Under the pieces are notes generated by a model, which saw nothing but the letters and a program-made list of their open reading frames with translations, did not search any database and was not told the origin of the DNA. A DNA stretch of 64,000 bases from Hybos culiciformis (Eukaryota > Arthropoda > Insecta > Diptera > Hybotidae): assembly GCA_964007475.1 (NCBI GenBank), contig OZ023274.1, positions 29,169,090 to 29,233,089 on the forward strand, written 5' to 3'. The first letter of the stretch is position 1. Every line of letters starts with the position of its first letter. A program made the position numbers and the translations under genes. This document shows, in pieces, positions 24,300 to 36,443 of this stretch.

Positions 24300-27047
24300 A
24301 TGAGCAAAAAAATTTCTACAAATTTTTGCAATATTCGAGGTTTGGAAGCGAATTTCCAAGCCGTTCAAATCCATTTGGCCTCTGCTAAGCCAAATGTTCT
24401 GGCTCTAAGTGAGACTCAAGTATTGCACAACGGAGACCCCAACCGTTTTCAGTCCCGGGTTATGATCTTCACTCTTTATACATCGCCCACAGAGAAGTCG
24501 CTGTATACATAAGGAATGACGTTGCTTGTTATTCCATTAAAGATTTTAAATCATCTAATCGCAACAGACCCCAAGGCAGATATGTAGAAATTTATTCAAA
24601 TCTTAATAATCTGATTCAAATTATTTCTGAACCTACCCACATTCCAGATATAAACCATCAAAGTCATCATCTCTTGGATCCGTTTCTGACATCGAATCCA
24701 GATAATTATAACGCCTCAATTAGTTCCCCACTTGTAAACTCCGATATTCTCTCGTTAGCACATCCTTCTCTCTTGATTGTGGAGCGGCTTTATCTAGAGC
24801 TCCTGGAAGACTGGTATGGACCTATTCTCAAGCTGATTGGATGGGCTCGCCAGTTTTCTTGGACGGGTGGATCTATCTCGTTGCTCCTTGGAGAGGGATG
24901 TTGACCTTTGCATGGCTGTCAATACTGAAAGTATTCTACTAGGGATGAAACTTTCATACCCCATAAAAAGGTTCAAAATAAAACGAATACTAAAAATCCG
25001 TGGTTCAATGACACCTGTGCAAAGGCCATAGCCGATAGAGATAATGCTTTTCGTTAGTATAAACAAAACAAGTCTTTAAGTTCACTGAAGCACTGGCGCG
25101 AGGTCAGGAACAGATGCAGTAAGATTTGTTGTCAGCAGAAGGTTTTTGTATACCCAGAGAAAGCGTCAAGAAATATTAAACCTTCCTAAAAATAGCAGAA
25201 GCTTTTGGAGCTTCGCTAAAAGTGTAAAACAAAACTATTGCTCGCCTTCATCTTTCCCCCCTTGTAGATGGTGCCCGGATCATATCAAATTCGGTTGGGA
25301 TTTGTTTGCAAAACTTTTCAGTCAAAACACAGCACTCGCAGCTTCAGCTCGAGATCCACCTGTCTTGCCACCAGTAAACTCTTCTTTTGGAAGAGTTTAC
25401 TTTAGGCAACGTGCTGATTGAAAGCTCTAAAAAATCTGAATGTCAAAAAGTCCCGATGGTATTCCGGCTGTGGTCCTTAAACATACTGCCTCTGTTCTAG
25501 CTAAACCTCTGCGAAACCTTTTCTAGCTTTCATATTCATTTGGCATTTACCCCACCAAGTGGAAAGTTGTGCATGTTCAGCCTATTCCAAAAAAAGGCGA
25601 TACATGCGATCCCTCCAACTACAGGCCAATTGGGCAAACTTCTATTCTTTCCAAAGTAATGCACTCACTCATTAACAATATAGTTAAAAAATACATAGAA
25701 TGCAACAAATTGCTAAGTGACCAGCAATATGATTTTCGTACGAATAGATCGACTGGTGACATGATGACATATTTATCCCACAAGCTCTCAACGCCAGTCT
25801 TCACAACTCCGGTAAAGCTTGTGATATAGCTAAGGCTTTGATCGAGTCTGGCACCCGGCTTTGATTTCTAGAGTTAAATTAATAGGTCTAGGATCAGCGT
25901 TTGTCAACTTTTGTAACTTTTTTTCTGTTCGTTCTATTCGTGCTGTTGTGGATGGGTACCAGTCACATATTTTCAATACAACTCCGGTGTAGCCAAGGGT
26001 GTGTTCTCTCCCCAACCCTTTTTCTAATTTTCTTTAATGATCTTTTGAAAGCAACTCTAAACCCCATCCACAGCTTCAACGATGACATAACTTGGTAGGA
26101 TGCTACGATTTTATTAATGGGAAATCAGCATCTTCAAATCCTGTTACTCCTAAACGCAATTTTTTGCAAAGTAGCATAAATCACGACCTTTCCAAAATTT
26201 CTCAATGAGGTCTTCTCAACAGAGTTGAATTTAACGCATCCAAAACTCAATGCTGCCTAGTTTCTAGAAAGCTGTCAACTTTTGATGCCCAATTTTCTTT
26301 TCAAGGCGAAAGTATTGGTAAATCTGGGAGCCTTGACATTTTAGGCTCGAAAATAACTTCCGCCCTAAGTTGGAAAGTCCATATTTTCGAAATTGCAAAA
26401 AACGTAGCGAAATGTCTTGGTTTTCTAAAAAGGTGTAAACAATACTTTTCCTCCTCTGATCTCTTAAATATTAACTAATCCTACATACGACCGAAATTAG
26501 AATACAATTCGCTTATATGGGCTGGTGCCCCTAAAACCCATCTTGAGTACCTGGACAAAGTTCAGAGAAGGGCTATTAGATTGATCGATAATCACCAAAC
26601 CACCAGCTCATTAACATCACTCAATCACCGTCGTAATGTAGGTGCACTTTCCATTTTCTATAAATACCTTGTTGGAACGGATACGTGGAAGTAAAGGCCC
26701 TACTTCCTCTACTTCAAGTATTTTCACGACAAACACGTACCGCCTCAACGTCACACCCATATTTCGTCAAAATTCCCAGATGTGATAGAACGAGCTTCGG
26801 AGTTTCGATTTCAATTCGCACCTCGAGAATGTGGAATGCTCTCCCATCAAAATTGTTCACGACATCTAGCGGACGCTTGATTTACAACTTGCGCCGCTTT
26901 AAGAAGAGTGTAAATGATTACCTATTAACTGTCCCACTTTTTAATCCCGTGTAAACTTCCTGTCCTCATTACGAAATCCATACTTCTTATAGTATAAAAG
27001 GTATCCCACCTAGTGATTTGGTAACTTTAATAAAAAAAAAAAAAAAA
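24300..27047 (+). pseudogene. Non-LTR retrotransposon (jockey/CR1-like), copy 1, degraded
   Basis: The coding strand shows the order expected for ORF2. First is an apurinic-type endonuclease start, FCNIRGLEANFQAVQIHL followed by LALSETQ (from 24319), continued in another frame by IISEPTHIPD and HQSHHLLDPFLTSNPDNY (24620-24710). Reverse transcriptase follows: QPIPKKGDTCDPSNYRPIG from 25580, DQQYDFRTNRSTGD at 25720, and a decayed FxDD box (FNDDI near 26075). The thumb and C-terminal region are at 26500-26950 (KIPRCDRTSFG, RTSRMWNALPSKLF). Stops and frameshifts interrupt every domain. It ends in a poly-A tract at 27031-27047, right against the Helitron-like array. The 5' boundary could lie near 24111. 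Copy 2 at 57811 is better preserved over the RT region. Its jockey versus CR1 placement is by motif memory only. Confidence 0.85.
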
Positions 27048-27055
27048 TTTCCATC

Positions 27056-28550
27056 TACGACATCTATATATATAAAACCGAAGTTGTCTGTTTGTATGTT
27101 TGTCTGTTTGTCTGTTCCAAATAGGCTCCTAAACCGCTCAACCAATCGTTTTCAAACTTACACCATGTCTTTGTGTCAGGTCGGGGTCGTTATAGGCTAT
27201 TTAAAAATTTGATTGGCCTCCTACCCAGGGACCTCCCCCGGGGGCGGACTTCAAAAGCTCGTCAGATTTCATTCATTTGTTGACCTCCTACCTAGGGATC
27301 TCCCCTCGGGGCGGATTTTAAAAGTTCGTTCGATTTCATTCAAATTTGGTATGTAAAAAAAGGAACTGATTACACACAAATTTCGTAACTAAAAAATTGT
27401 TGACCTCCTACCCAGGGACCTCCTACCCAGAGACCTCACCTGGGGGCGGACTTCAAAAGTTCGTTCGATTTCATTCAAATTTGGTATGTAAACAGAGGAA
27501 CTGATTACACACAAATTTTGTAACAAAAATTTTGTTGACCTCTACCCAGCGACCTCCTATTCAGGGACCTCCTACCCAGAGACCTCGCCTGGGGGGCGGA
27601 CTTTAAAAGTTCTTCCGATTTCATTCAAATTTGGTAATTAAAAAGAAGAACTGATTACACAAATTTCGTAACAAACAATTTGTTGACCTCCTACCCAGGG
27701 ACCTCCTACCGAGAGACCTTCCCTGGGGGCGGACCTCAAAAGTTCGTCCGATTTCATTCAAAAGAGAAACTGATTACATTATTACAAATTTCGTAACAAA
27801 ACATTTGTTGACTTCCTACCCAGTGACCTCCTACCCAAAGACCCCCTGGGGGCGGACTTTAAAAGTTTGTCCGATTTCATTTAAATTTGGTATGTAAAAT
27901 TACACACAAATTTCGTAACAAAAAATTTGTTGACATCCTACACAGAGAACTCCCCTCGGGGTGGACTTTAAAAGTTCGTTTGATTTCATTCAAATTTGGT
28001 ATGTAATAAGAGGAAATAATTACACACAATTTCGGAACAAAAAATTTGCTGACCTCCTACTCAGCGCCCTCCCCCGGGGGCGGACTTCATAAATTTGTCC
28101 GATTTCTTTCAAATTTGACACGTAAAAAGAGGAAATGATTACACATAAATTCGTAACAAAAAATTTATTGACCTCCTCCTCTAGGGGAGGACTTCAAAAT
28201 TTTATCCGATTTCATTTAAATTTGGTACATAAAAATGATTAAACACACGAATTTCGTAACAAAAATTTGGCCCCATCTTTGTAGGGGGTCTCTTCGAATA
28301 TATAGAAATCAATTTCTTTATTACTAATAACTACAAAATATTAAAAACTAAACAACTCAACCGATTGTTTCGAAATTTACACCGTCTCTTTGTCTCGGGG
28401 TCGTTATAGGCTATTTTAAAATTTGAATGGCACCCTACTCAGAAATATCTCCCGGGGAGGACTGCAAAAGTTCTTCCGATTTCATTCAAATTTGATTCAT
28501 AAAAAGTGCCAACAGCAATTATAGTTAGAAATAAGAATTGTTATATAAAA
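27056..28550 (+). mobile_element. Helitron/DINE-1-like element with internal minisatellite (about nine units)
   Basis: It begins TCTATATATATAAAACCGAA and then repeated GTCTGTTTGT words, a start seen in many insect Helitron-like/HINE families (established knowledge; the assignment here is inference). Inside are about nine tandem units of roughly 120-150 bp, starting near 27210, 27280, 27402, 27530, 27682, 27808, 27930, 28050 and 28165. Each carries TTGACCTCCTACCCAG, GGGGGCGGACTTCAAAAGTTC, GATTTCATTCAAATTTGG and GATTACACACAAATTTCGTAAC. A second head-like segment (GTCTCTTTGTCTCGGGGTCG) recurs near 28383. Related sequence lies at 38690-39930. No Rep/helicase coding sequence is present. Confidence 0.55.
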
Positions 28551-29632
28551 TTTTTTTTCTTCCTAAATTTCTCAGACATACATTTATTAATAATTTAATT
28601 TTTTATTTTTTAATCGATTAATTCAAAAATTCTGATATAAATAAAGTTTATATTTTTGCAATAAAATTACGAATAACAATGAATGACAATCGAATACTCA
28701 TCATCATGGTCTTATCTATTTCATACATAACTATATTGAATATTTGGTGACAATTCATATTACAATTTTTATTTACATTATTGTCTTTATAGTGACATAT
28801 ATAACTTTCCAATTGTCAAAAAAAAGTTCTATGGCTCCATAATTAATAAAAAAAAACAATAAGGATGCTTTTATTCATAACACTGAAAAAACTGTATGAA
28901 GAATCTGCTACAAAATATTACATTATATTAAAACTAAGTTATTTTCTGGCAGTTTGAGCTAAATATGTTGCATTTATTATGAATTTTATAATTAAAGTCA
29001 CTCGTCCAAGTTGCTACACCAAGTTTATATTGGTGTTTGTAGCGAAAAATAAATTACAAAAATTATTTTTTATACAAAATGTTACTGAAATGTATGTAGG
29101 AGTATCTGAAATTTTTATGTTGATTTTGTGTTTTAATCTCATATAAACAAAATATATTAAAAAGTAAAAGTAGGAGCTATTTTTCCATGCTAGAACCAAG
29201 TATAGCTAATCTTACTAAAGTTACATCGATTAGCCATAAATTGACACACCTATAGGAAGAGATATACAGAAATTTTAGCAGCAGCAGATAACTGTTTTTC
29301 AGTGCATATTTGACACGGATATGTAAGCGATATAAATTAAAATTAATGTTTACAGTTTTTCGCGTCCAAAAAAACTAATTTTTTTTTATACTTTTTAACT
29401 CTTTTAAAGTAAATTTAAAACATAACAAAAAAAATGAAAATTATTAAACGGAACTCAAATCAAATGTTGGTTTTTCTTTATCGTCAAACAAAATTTTTTA
29501 TTACCATTTATACACCAATAAAATTTATGAGGTTAACAAAAAAAAATATTAAATTTAAACATTATCATCAAAAAAGTAAAATCAACATTACACTATATTC
29601 ATTCATCAGACTACCTATATTAAAAAAAAACG

Positions 29633-29640
<8 letters not shown>
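28551..29640. other. AT-rich stretch without a recognisable gene
   Basis: I see no transposon ends, RNA gene or convincing coding frame here. Confidence 0.5.

Positions 29641-29646
<6 letters not shown>

Positions 29647-29681
<35 letters not shown>
29647..29681. repeat. (AT)n microsatellite
   Basis: An uninterrupted alternating AT run of about 35 bases directly after a poly-A stretch. Confidence 0.9.
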
Positions 29682-29682
<1 letters not shown>

Positions 29683-29922
29683 GATGATAATGGTGCCAGC
29701 AAAAAAATTGGCTATTAATCAACCGTCAACCGATAAATAATTGCTTTTGATGGTTTATTAATCTGTTAGACTTTTATAATTTTTAAACGTATAATAATAG
29801 GATGATATTTTTGTTTTGTTTTCAGTTTTTTTTCCAATTTTGGTATTTTTTTTAAATTAACTGTCTGACATTGGTTGAATTTATGACCTTCAAGATTTAT
29901 TATACATAAAGCCCATCATATC

Positions 29923-30122
29923 NNNNNNNNNNNNNNNNNNNNNNNNNNNNNNNNNNNNNNNNNNNNNNNNNNNNNNNNNNNNNNNNNNNNNNNNNNNNNN
30001 NNNNNNNNNNNNNNNNNNNNNNNNNNNNNNNNNNNNNNNNNNNNNNNNNNNNNNNNNNNNNNNNNNNNNNNNNNNNNNNNNNNNNNNNNNNNNNNNNNNN
30101 NNNNNNNNNNNNNNNNNNNNNN
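29923..30122. other. Assembly gap of 200 N
   Basis: Exactly 200 undetermined bases. A round number like this is usually a scaffolding placeholder, so true distance and even adjacency across it are not guaranteed. The open frame reported across it is an artefact. Confidence 0.98.
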
Positions 30123-30195
30123 TTATTTATCGAAATTCCATAATGGTATTTGCCATGCAATTATTTATGAAAAATAATGCATCTATCGAAACAAT

Positions 30196-33145
30196 AGGTT
30201 AGATTAGGTTAGGTTAGGGTGGCGGCCTAAACGGCCTCACATAGACCCTTAGGGTCCATAGTGGTACCACCGACAAATGATTAAGGTTGTGGATTAGATT
30301 TCATTGTACTAAAAATTCCAGTCCTTTGCGCAAACTTGAGTAGGCTTCTAAGTTCAGTCTCGGTGCCTCACTTAAGTCTTTAATGTGATAGCCTAACAGG
30401 TCCCTTCTGGATTTTGCTGGTGCTGGGCAGCGACAGATTAAGTGCTCTACGCTTTCTACCTGATTAGGGTCTTCGCATTTCCTGTATTTATTACTGTCGA
30501 GCAGTTTCAGTCTATGGGCGTGCTTTCCTGATAAGCAGTGCCCTGTTATTATGCCCGTGATCAGGCCTATATACGTTTTTTTCAATTTTAAGAACTTTTT
30601 GGTCTTCTTTACATCGTAAGAACCCCACATAATTTTTGTCGCTTTTGACGTTGGTTCATTAACCCACCTCTTTTTCGCTTCCTCCATCATTGTGGATTCT
30701 ATCTCTTTGTAAATAAAACCAAGAGGCGTTCGAATCTTTAGGATTGATCCCTCTGACAATTCGCTCCCTTGCTTTGCTAGGACGTCGGCTTTTTCGTTAC
30801 CCTCCACTCCAGTGTGTCCTAGAACTCACAGGAGTTGGACTTTTTTCTTTCTTCCCAGCCTCTTAAGCTCTTTCGAGCATTCAAGGACTATTTGGGATTT
30901 TATTTCGTGAGACACCAAAGCTTTTAATGCTGCTTGGCTGTCTACATATGTATTAATAGCGGTTTCCGGGTACTGACCTACCATTAAGATTGCCGCTGCC
31001 TTTTTTATGGCTGTAATCTCAGCCTGGAAGACGCTGCACATCTGTGGAAGCCTGTAACAATGGTTTATGTTCAGTTTCTCACAGTGCACTGCCGCCCCAC
31101 TCCCGTTGCTGTTTTAGAGCCATCCGTATACATACTAATTGTGTTTTCTTCTTCCATTACAGATTCCCACTCTTCTCTAGATGGGATCCTAATGGAAAAG
31201 TTTATATCGAAGTTTAGCGAAGGTAACAGGTAGTCGGTCTTTTGTCTTGCTTTTCTTCCCAAGCTACTGTGACTGTATGGCCTGATTTTTAGCGTGTTCG
31301 CCTCTTTTAGTCTGAGTGCGGTTCTCTCCGCTATGGTTTTGGCGAATAGATCCACCGGTGGGAGAGACAGGATAGCGTTAAAGGCTGTGCCCGGAGTTGT
31401 ACACATTGCACCACTAATTCCAAGGCTTGCCATTCTCTGTACTTTGTTGAGTTTTGTAAGGTAGGTCTTTTTACTTAAAGCATTCCACCATACAAAGACC
31501 CCGTAGAGCATTATCGATCTCACTACAGCTGTGTATAGCCAGTGGGTTATGTGAGGTTGTACTCTTTTCCCAAAAAGCCTCTTACACGCATAGTAGGCGT
31601 TCGTAGCTTTAGCTACTCTCTCCTCTATGTTTAGCTTCCAACTAAGCTTGCTGTCTAAAATAAGACCTAGATATTTTGCGTGGGATTTTAGAGTCAATAA
31701 GACTAAAATTGACAGAACTAATTCCGTTTTTTGCGGATTTGAACCCAGCCCTTTGGAACTGGCCCATTTGCTCAGTTCTCTTAAGCCGTTATTTGTATTT
31801 TCTGTCAAGGTATTGATGTGCTTACCCGATGCTAATAGAACAATGTCATCAGCATAAGCTACCACCTCTATACCTTCTTTTTCGATTTTTTTCAGAATGT
31901 TGTTCACCACAAGCAGCCACAGTAGAGGTGATAAAACCCCTCCTTGTGGTGTACCGCGCTGTACCGTTTTACGAGCTTTTGCCGTTTCCAATTATGAGAT
32001 AATAACCCTTTTAGTAAGCATTACGGCTATTCATTTCTTTATGGCTTCATCCGTCTCAAGCTCTTCCAGAGCGTCCCAAATGGCTTCGGTTGTCACATTA
32101 TTGAAAGCTCCCTCAATGTCGAGGAAGGTTCCAAGAGCATACTCTTTATATTGTAGGGCTTTCTCAATCTCGAACACAAACTCTTGCAGAGCTGTGCCCG
32201 TGGATTTCCCTTTCGTGTAGGCGTGTTGTGCTTGAGAGATTACCTCAGGATCTAGATTGCCTCTCATGTGTCAATCCAGTAGTCTCTCTAACGTTTTTAA
32301 AAGGAAGGACGTAAGGCTAATCGGTCTATAATCCCCAGGCCCGACATAACTACTCCTGCCTGCCTTCGCTTAAAAGACCACCCTAGACTCCCTCCAGTTT
32401 TTTGGAATATAATTAAGTCTGATATAACCTCTATAAAGGACTTCCAGCCACGGAATCGTTAGTTTACTACTCTTTTGCTCATAACTGGAGCGATTCCTTC
32501 TGATCCGGGAGACTTATAGGGATCAAATGATTTTATTGCGCTTTCTATTTTTTCTCTAGTAATGAGATTTCTTGGCAGCTGCTCTGTGCTTTTATCAGTA
32601 GAAGCGACCTCTCTCGAAAGTGGGTGTCCATGAGCACCTCTAACGTTTCCTTTCCGCGAAGTGTGGCTTTCTTTGATAACACATTTCTCAGTCTCGCCGT
32701 CTCTGTAGTGCTCTCTATCTTTTCGCAGAAATTCATCCAACTGCTTCATTTGGAAGTTCTTAATTGCTTTTTTAATGCACTTTTGTACTTTTTCTTTGCT
32801 GCTTCATCTGTCTCATTCTTAGTCTCCCTGAAGAGCCTTTGAACTTCTCGACGTGAGTCTTTGAGTTCCTTGCTCCACCAGACAGGCTGCGCTTTTTTTG
32901 GAGGTCTGCTGATTAGACAAGCCTTCTTTAGAGCTTTGTTTAGACATTTAGTTACGTGCAAGACTGCAGATTCGAGATCGGACACGCTTTGAATTTCGTT
33001 TGGATACGTTTTACCGAAACTCGAATCAACCTCTTTGCCGAACTTTTCCCAGTTTGTTCTAGCGTGGTCCCTGAAATTATTATTTTCAAGACTTCTATAG
33101 TGCGTAATTTCGAAACTTATATAGCTGTGGTTCGAGGCTTATACG
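30196..33145 (-). pseudogene. R1/LOA-like non-LTR retrotransposon with RNase H, 5'-truncated
   Basis: Read on the minus strand: the end of the endonuclease (SNHSYISFE, where SDH is expected, about 33120), a linker (33050-32750), then reverse transcriptase with DPYKSPGSEGI (about 32500), QAQHAYTKGKSTGTALQEF (32230), LDIEGAFNNVT (32110), QRGTPQGGVLSPLLWLLVV (31950) and the catalytic YADDIVLLASG (31855). RNase H follows: MYTDGSKT (31115), FQAEITAIKKA (31025), YVDSQAALKAL (30945) and GNEKADVLAKQ (30800). A CCHC-like tail C-x2-C (C-E-D) ... H-L-I-C lies near 30450. Disruptions include frameshifts near 32750, 32270-32459, 32000 and 31080, and TGA in place of an expected Trp codon at about 30825. 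The 5' end is lost within the endonuclease. The 3' untranslated region carries hairpins and a TTAGG-like tail. RT copies the element's RNA at the nick; RNase H removes RNA. Confidence 0.9.
30200..30300 (-). repeat. 3' UTR of the R1/LOA-like element: three small palindromes and a (TTAGG)-like tail
   Basis: Within about 60 bases are GGCC-TAAAC-GGCC (30224-30236), GACCCTTAGGGTC (30244-30256) and GTGGTACCAC (30261-30270). Distal to them, at the element's 3' end, are TTAGATTAGGTTAGGTTAGG words on the plus strand (30199-30218). In this retrotransposon class the RT recognises 3' UTR structure, and short 3'-terminal repeats are common. That these hairpins are the recognition structure is inference. 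Confidence 0.7.
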
Positions 33146-33353
33146 TTTACTTAAAAACGTAAATAGAAAAAATCATTTTACCGTTATCCAGATGAAACCA
33201 TCAGATTTCAAAAATTTCAGCAAATATAGTAAAGATTGTTTCAATTATTCAACAGTTCCATTTGCTTCTCTTCAAATCATAAAATTTTCACAAAACAATT
33301 TTTCAGAAATTGAGTATTCAATTAATTATAAAAAAAATCACCAAACTTTATTA

Positions 33354-33905
33354 GATCCGTTTTACACATTCCTTTTTTCAGGACTTTTTACACTCCTTTT
33401 TTCAGGACTTTTTACACTCTTTTTTTCAGGACTTTTTTTTCAATACTTTTACACAAAAGGCAAAAAAATGGCACTGCTTAGACATTTCAAGATGTATATG
33501 AATTTGAAAAATATGTATATGTATTCCGAAAAGATGTATATTATTATATGAATGTAATAATATAATATTTATTCTTATTTTAAGAATATTATAAATAATT
33601 TTTTATTTAAAATTTTTTTTTTTTTTTAAATACTGTGAAATTAATAGATTTAAAATAAAACGAAAAAAAAATTACTTTGTTTTTGAATTAAAATAAAATA
33701 ACAGTCAAATAAATGACAAAAATATGTAAAACATATCAAAAAAATGAATGAAAAAAAAGTAGAAAATTTTCATGCCTGACGACTTTTTCTTTTATCTCAC
33801 CTTTTTGTATGAATTTCAAAGGGATGGAATATCAAGACAAAAAAAGTCCTGAAAAAACTCCTTTTTTGAAAAAAGTCCTGAAAAAAGTAATGTGTAAAAC
33901 GGCTC
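33354..33905. mobile_element. PIF/Harbinger-like MITE with TTA target duplication
   Basis: The left end is GATCCGTTTTACACATTCC and the complement of the right end is GAGCCGTTTTACACATTAC. Both are followed by CTTTTTTCAGGACTTTTT, giving terminal repeats of about 35 bp. The 3-bp TTA occurs on both sides (33351-33353 and 33906-33908), as for PIF/Harbinger insertions. The left arm holds three tandem copies of about 24 bp (TTTTTTCAGGACTTTTTACAC). The open frame at 33192-33551 with repeated FSGLFTLL peptide is this arm read through. There is no transposase. Confidence 0.75.
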
Positions 33906-33908
33906 TTA

Positions 33909-34859
33909 AGACGTCAACTATCTCTTCGATCGAAAAGAAAATCAAAAACTCAACCTGAATTTATTCATTGGCAGAAATTGAGCCTATTGCTGTTAAACCA
34001 GTTTTAGCCATTTTAAAGAGAAAACATATCCACAAATGTTTCAATATATAGGTTATGTTGATCAAGCTTATTATAAAGCTTTTTTTACAAAATGTAAGCC
34101 CAAAAAATATAAATGTTGCAATTTAATGTAAGTTGTAATTTTTTTTTGTTTTTTTTTTCAGATGAGATTTTTTTTATTATAGGGTGTTATTAATAATGCT
34201 TGAACATTTTATTGGGGTACATACTTCTTTTTTCAAAAAATATTGTTGAAATACCTCCACCGAAGCAATAAAAAAATTGTAATACTTTATATCCGAAATA
34301 TAAAAATTGCTATAAAAATATAAAAATTAATAAATTAATGCTTTAGAACGCTGTGAGCATAATTTAAGATACGAAATTCTATAAAAAGTAATTTTTTTGT
34401 TAATATGAATTAATTTTTGTTTCCTTATTTTTTCTAACTTAATTTTTCAATAAAAATATTAAAAAAAGGTTCTATGTGTTATTTTATTTTTTAATAAAAC
34501 AACAAAGTTCTATGTGTTAGATAGAACCTTCTAACGAATCATGCTTTCCGATGAGCAACGGAGTTCTATCGAAAATTTTGATTTGCTTCTATTTAGTTTT
34601 AGAATAATGCTTTAAAAATAGAATATTATTTGAAATAATTATGCAAATAAATGTTTGATTAATAATTTACTTTGTTTATTAAGAGTTCGCAATTGATTTT
34701 TTTAGACATCAAATGTTTGATGAACGATTTCTCGAAATTGACTTTGGCTCAGTTAGAACCTTGTTGTTCTTATATCGCGAAGTATTATTAAATACAAATA
34801 AAATAATCTTTATTAATTCCTTTAATTTAAAAATTTGATTTATCTTTATAACGCTTGTC
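33909..34859. other. AT-rich spacer without a recognisable gene
   Basis: A short word, AAAGTTCTATGTGTTA / GGTTCTATGTGTTA, repeats near 34470 and 34504. Nothing else is visible. Confidence 0.45.
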
Positions 34860-34867
34860 AATTGTAG

Positions 34868-35417
34868 CAGGGCTGCCAGATGGAATGAATGAAATTTCCT
34901 CAAATTTTCAAGAAATTTCCCCAAAATAGACACTTTTTTAAAAAAATTCCTCAAATTTTTTTTTTATATTTTTGTGTACTAAAATTTTTTTTTACCCTAA
35001 ATTAAAAAAAAAAAAAAAATTGGATAACGGTTTTACTCACTTCAGTTTTTCCCCAAAAACAGCTTATTTTTGCAAGATTTCCTCAAATTTTTAATGTGTT
35101 CAGATTTTATGCGGTACCTGTACGTTGTACATCAAAAAGTTTAGTTCCAAGAATAGATTTTGAGCTCAACGTACGTAGACGAATATGGTAATGATATAAA
35201 TTTTATTAAAATCATTAGGGTGAAAAAAATTTAGTCTTAAATTTTAAATTTTGTTGATTGCCAACGTTAGCACAATATTTCTGAATTTCTTCAAATTTTC
35301 CTCAGAAAAAAACATTTTCCTCAAATTTTTCCCCATGTTTTTTTTAACTTTTTTTTTTCCCCCGAAATTAAAAATTTCCTCAGTTTGGGGAAAAAATTCC
35401 TCAATCTGGCAGCCCTG
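34868..35417. mobile_element. Non-autonomous hAT element 4 with TTCCTCAAATTT subterminal repeats
   Basis: The left end is CAGGGCTGCCAGATGGAATG and the complement of the right end is CAGGGCTGCCAGATTGAGG. The exact 8-bp duplication AATTGTAG flanks it (34860-34867 and 35418-35425). The interior has many TTCCTCAAATTT and TTTCCCC words spread over both halves, probably transposase-binding motifs. It encodes no transposase. Confidence 0.93.
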
Positions 35418-35536
35418 AATTGTAGGAATGACGCAATACCAATGACAATCCACATTACATGTTAAAAACTGACACTTGTATCACGGCTTACTTGATGCAT
35501 TAACCCAATATACGTGTTACAAGTACGTAAACAGTA

Positions 35537-36125
35537 TTATGGCAGAATTGTTCAAAATTTTAAAGATAAATCACTCCTGGTATACGCCCTACCACCACGA
35601 AACAGTTGGTACGTAATCATAGAGTATTAAATGAATATTTGAGATCATACATAAATTATAATCACGATAATTGGGATGAATACTTAAAATTTTTACTTAC
35701 AATTAAAACGTAACGCCCAACGTAAATTTCAATTTAAAATTTTCTGCGTATGAATTAGTATTCACAAAGCAACCCAATATAGCAGAATTTTTACTCGATA
35801 AGAAAATAGACCCAGTATATAAATTGATAGTTATGCTAAAAAAGTAAAACATCAATTACAAACAGCGCATAAAATAGTAAAAGAATTTTTAGAACATAGA
35901 AACATCAAACATAAAGGATCTTACGATAAAAGGTCAAAACATTAAAACTATAAAATAGATGATTTAATATTACTAAAAGATGAAAGTAGGAAAAAATTTG
36001 ACCCAATGTATAAAGGTCCATTTAAAATAATAAAAATAGATAATGTAAATGTTACATTTGTAAATGATAAAAATAAATTGCTTACAGTTCATAAAAACAG
36101 AATTATAAAACATAACAAACTAAGT
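35537..36125 (+). pseudogene. gypsy-type LTR retrotransposon integrase C-terminal remnant
   Basis: Stops break the frame so it is easily missed. The translated pieces in order match the end of a Ty3/gypsy Pol: INHSWYTPYHHETVG (about 35565-35610; YHP-T-NG in intact relatives), EYLRSYINYNHDNWDEYLKF, a decayed middle, HKIVKEFLEHRNIKHKGSYDK (about 35870-35935), DDLILLKDESRKKFDP and YKGPFKIIKI with a closing NRIIKHNK (to about 36120). These correspond to the last part of the integrase core and the GPY/F-like C-terminal domain, which joins cDNA into the genome. Only this 3' part of pol remains, followed by noncoding sequence, a purine run and the start of a 3' LTR. No env-like frame is seen. Confidence 0.8.
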
Positions 36126-36296
36126 AAAATTTTCTCTAAAAACTGTAGAAAAAAAAAAAAAAAATTTTTTTTTTGAATTTAAAAATGAAAAAATTAATTT
36201 TTATTAAATTTTCTTTTATTATTGTATTAAAATAAGATATTATCCCTAAAAATTAATTTTTTATTATTAAATTAAAATTTTATTAATAAAGGGAAG

Positions 36297-36440
36297 TGCA
36301 CTCCCGCTCAATTTATTGTTTATAATTTTATAAAATTTATAAATTTAAAACTTAAACTTAAATAAAATATTACTTACATTAATTTTAATATGTAGGTGAA
36401 GTTAGCCATAAATTGCCAGCAATAAACCTTTTTTAATATT
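36297..36440 (+). mobile_element. Partial 3' LTR of the gypsy remnant
   Basis: A purine-rich tract (AATAAAGGGAAG) ends at 36296 and is followed by TGCACTCCCGCTC, the usual polypurine tract/TG arrangement at a 3' LTR. About 145 bases later the foldback element terminus at 36444 interrupts it, so no CA end or partner LTR can be seen. Confidence 0.5.
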
Positions 36441-36443
36441 TTT

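Noticed and set aside
29900..30160. Open frame on the minus strand spanning the gap
   Set aside because: It consists almost wholly of undetermined bases.
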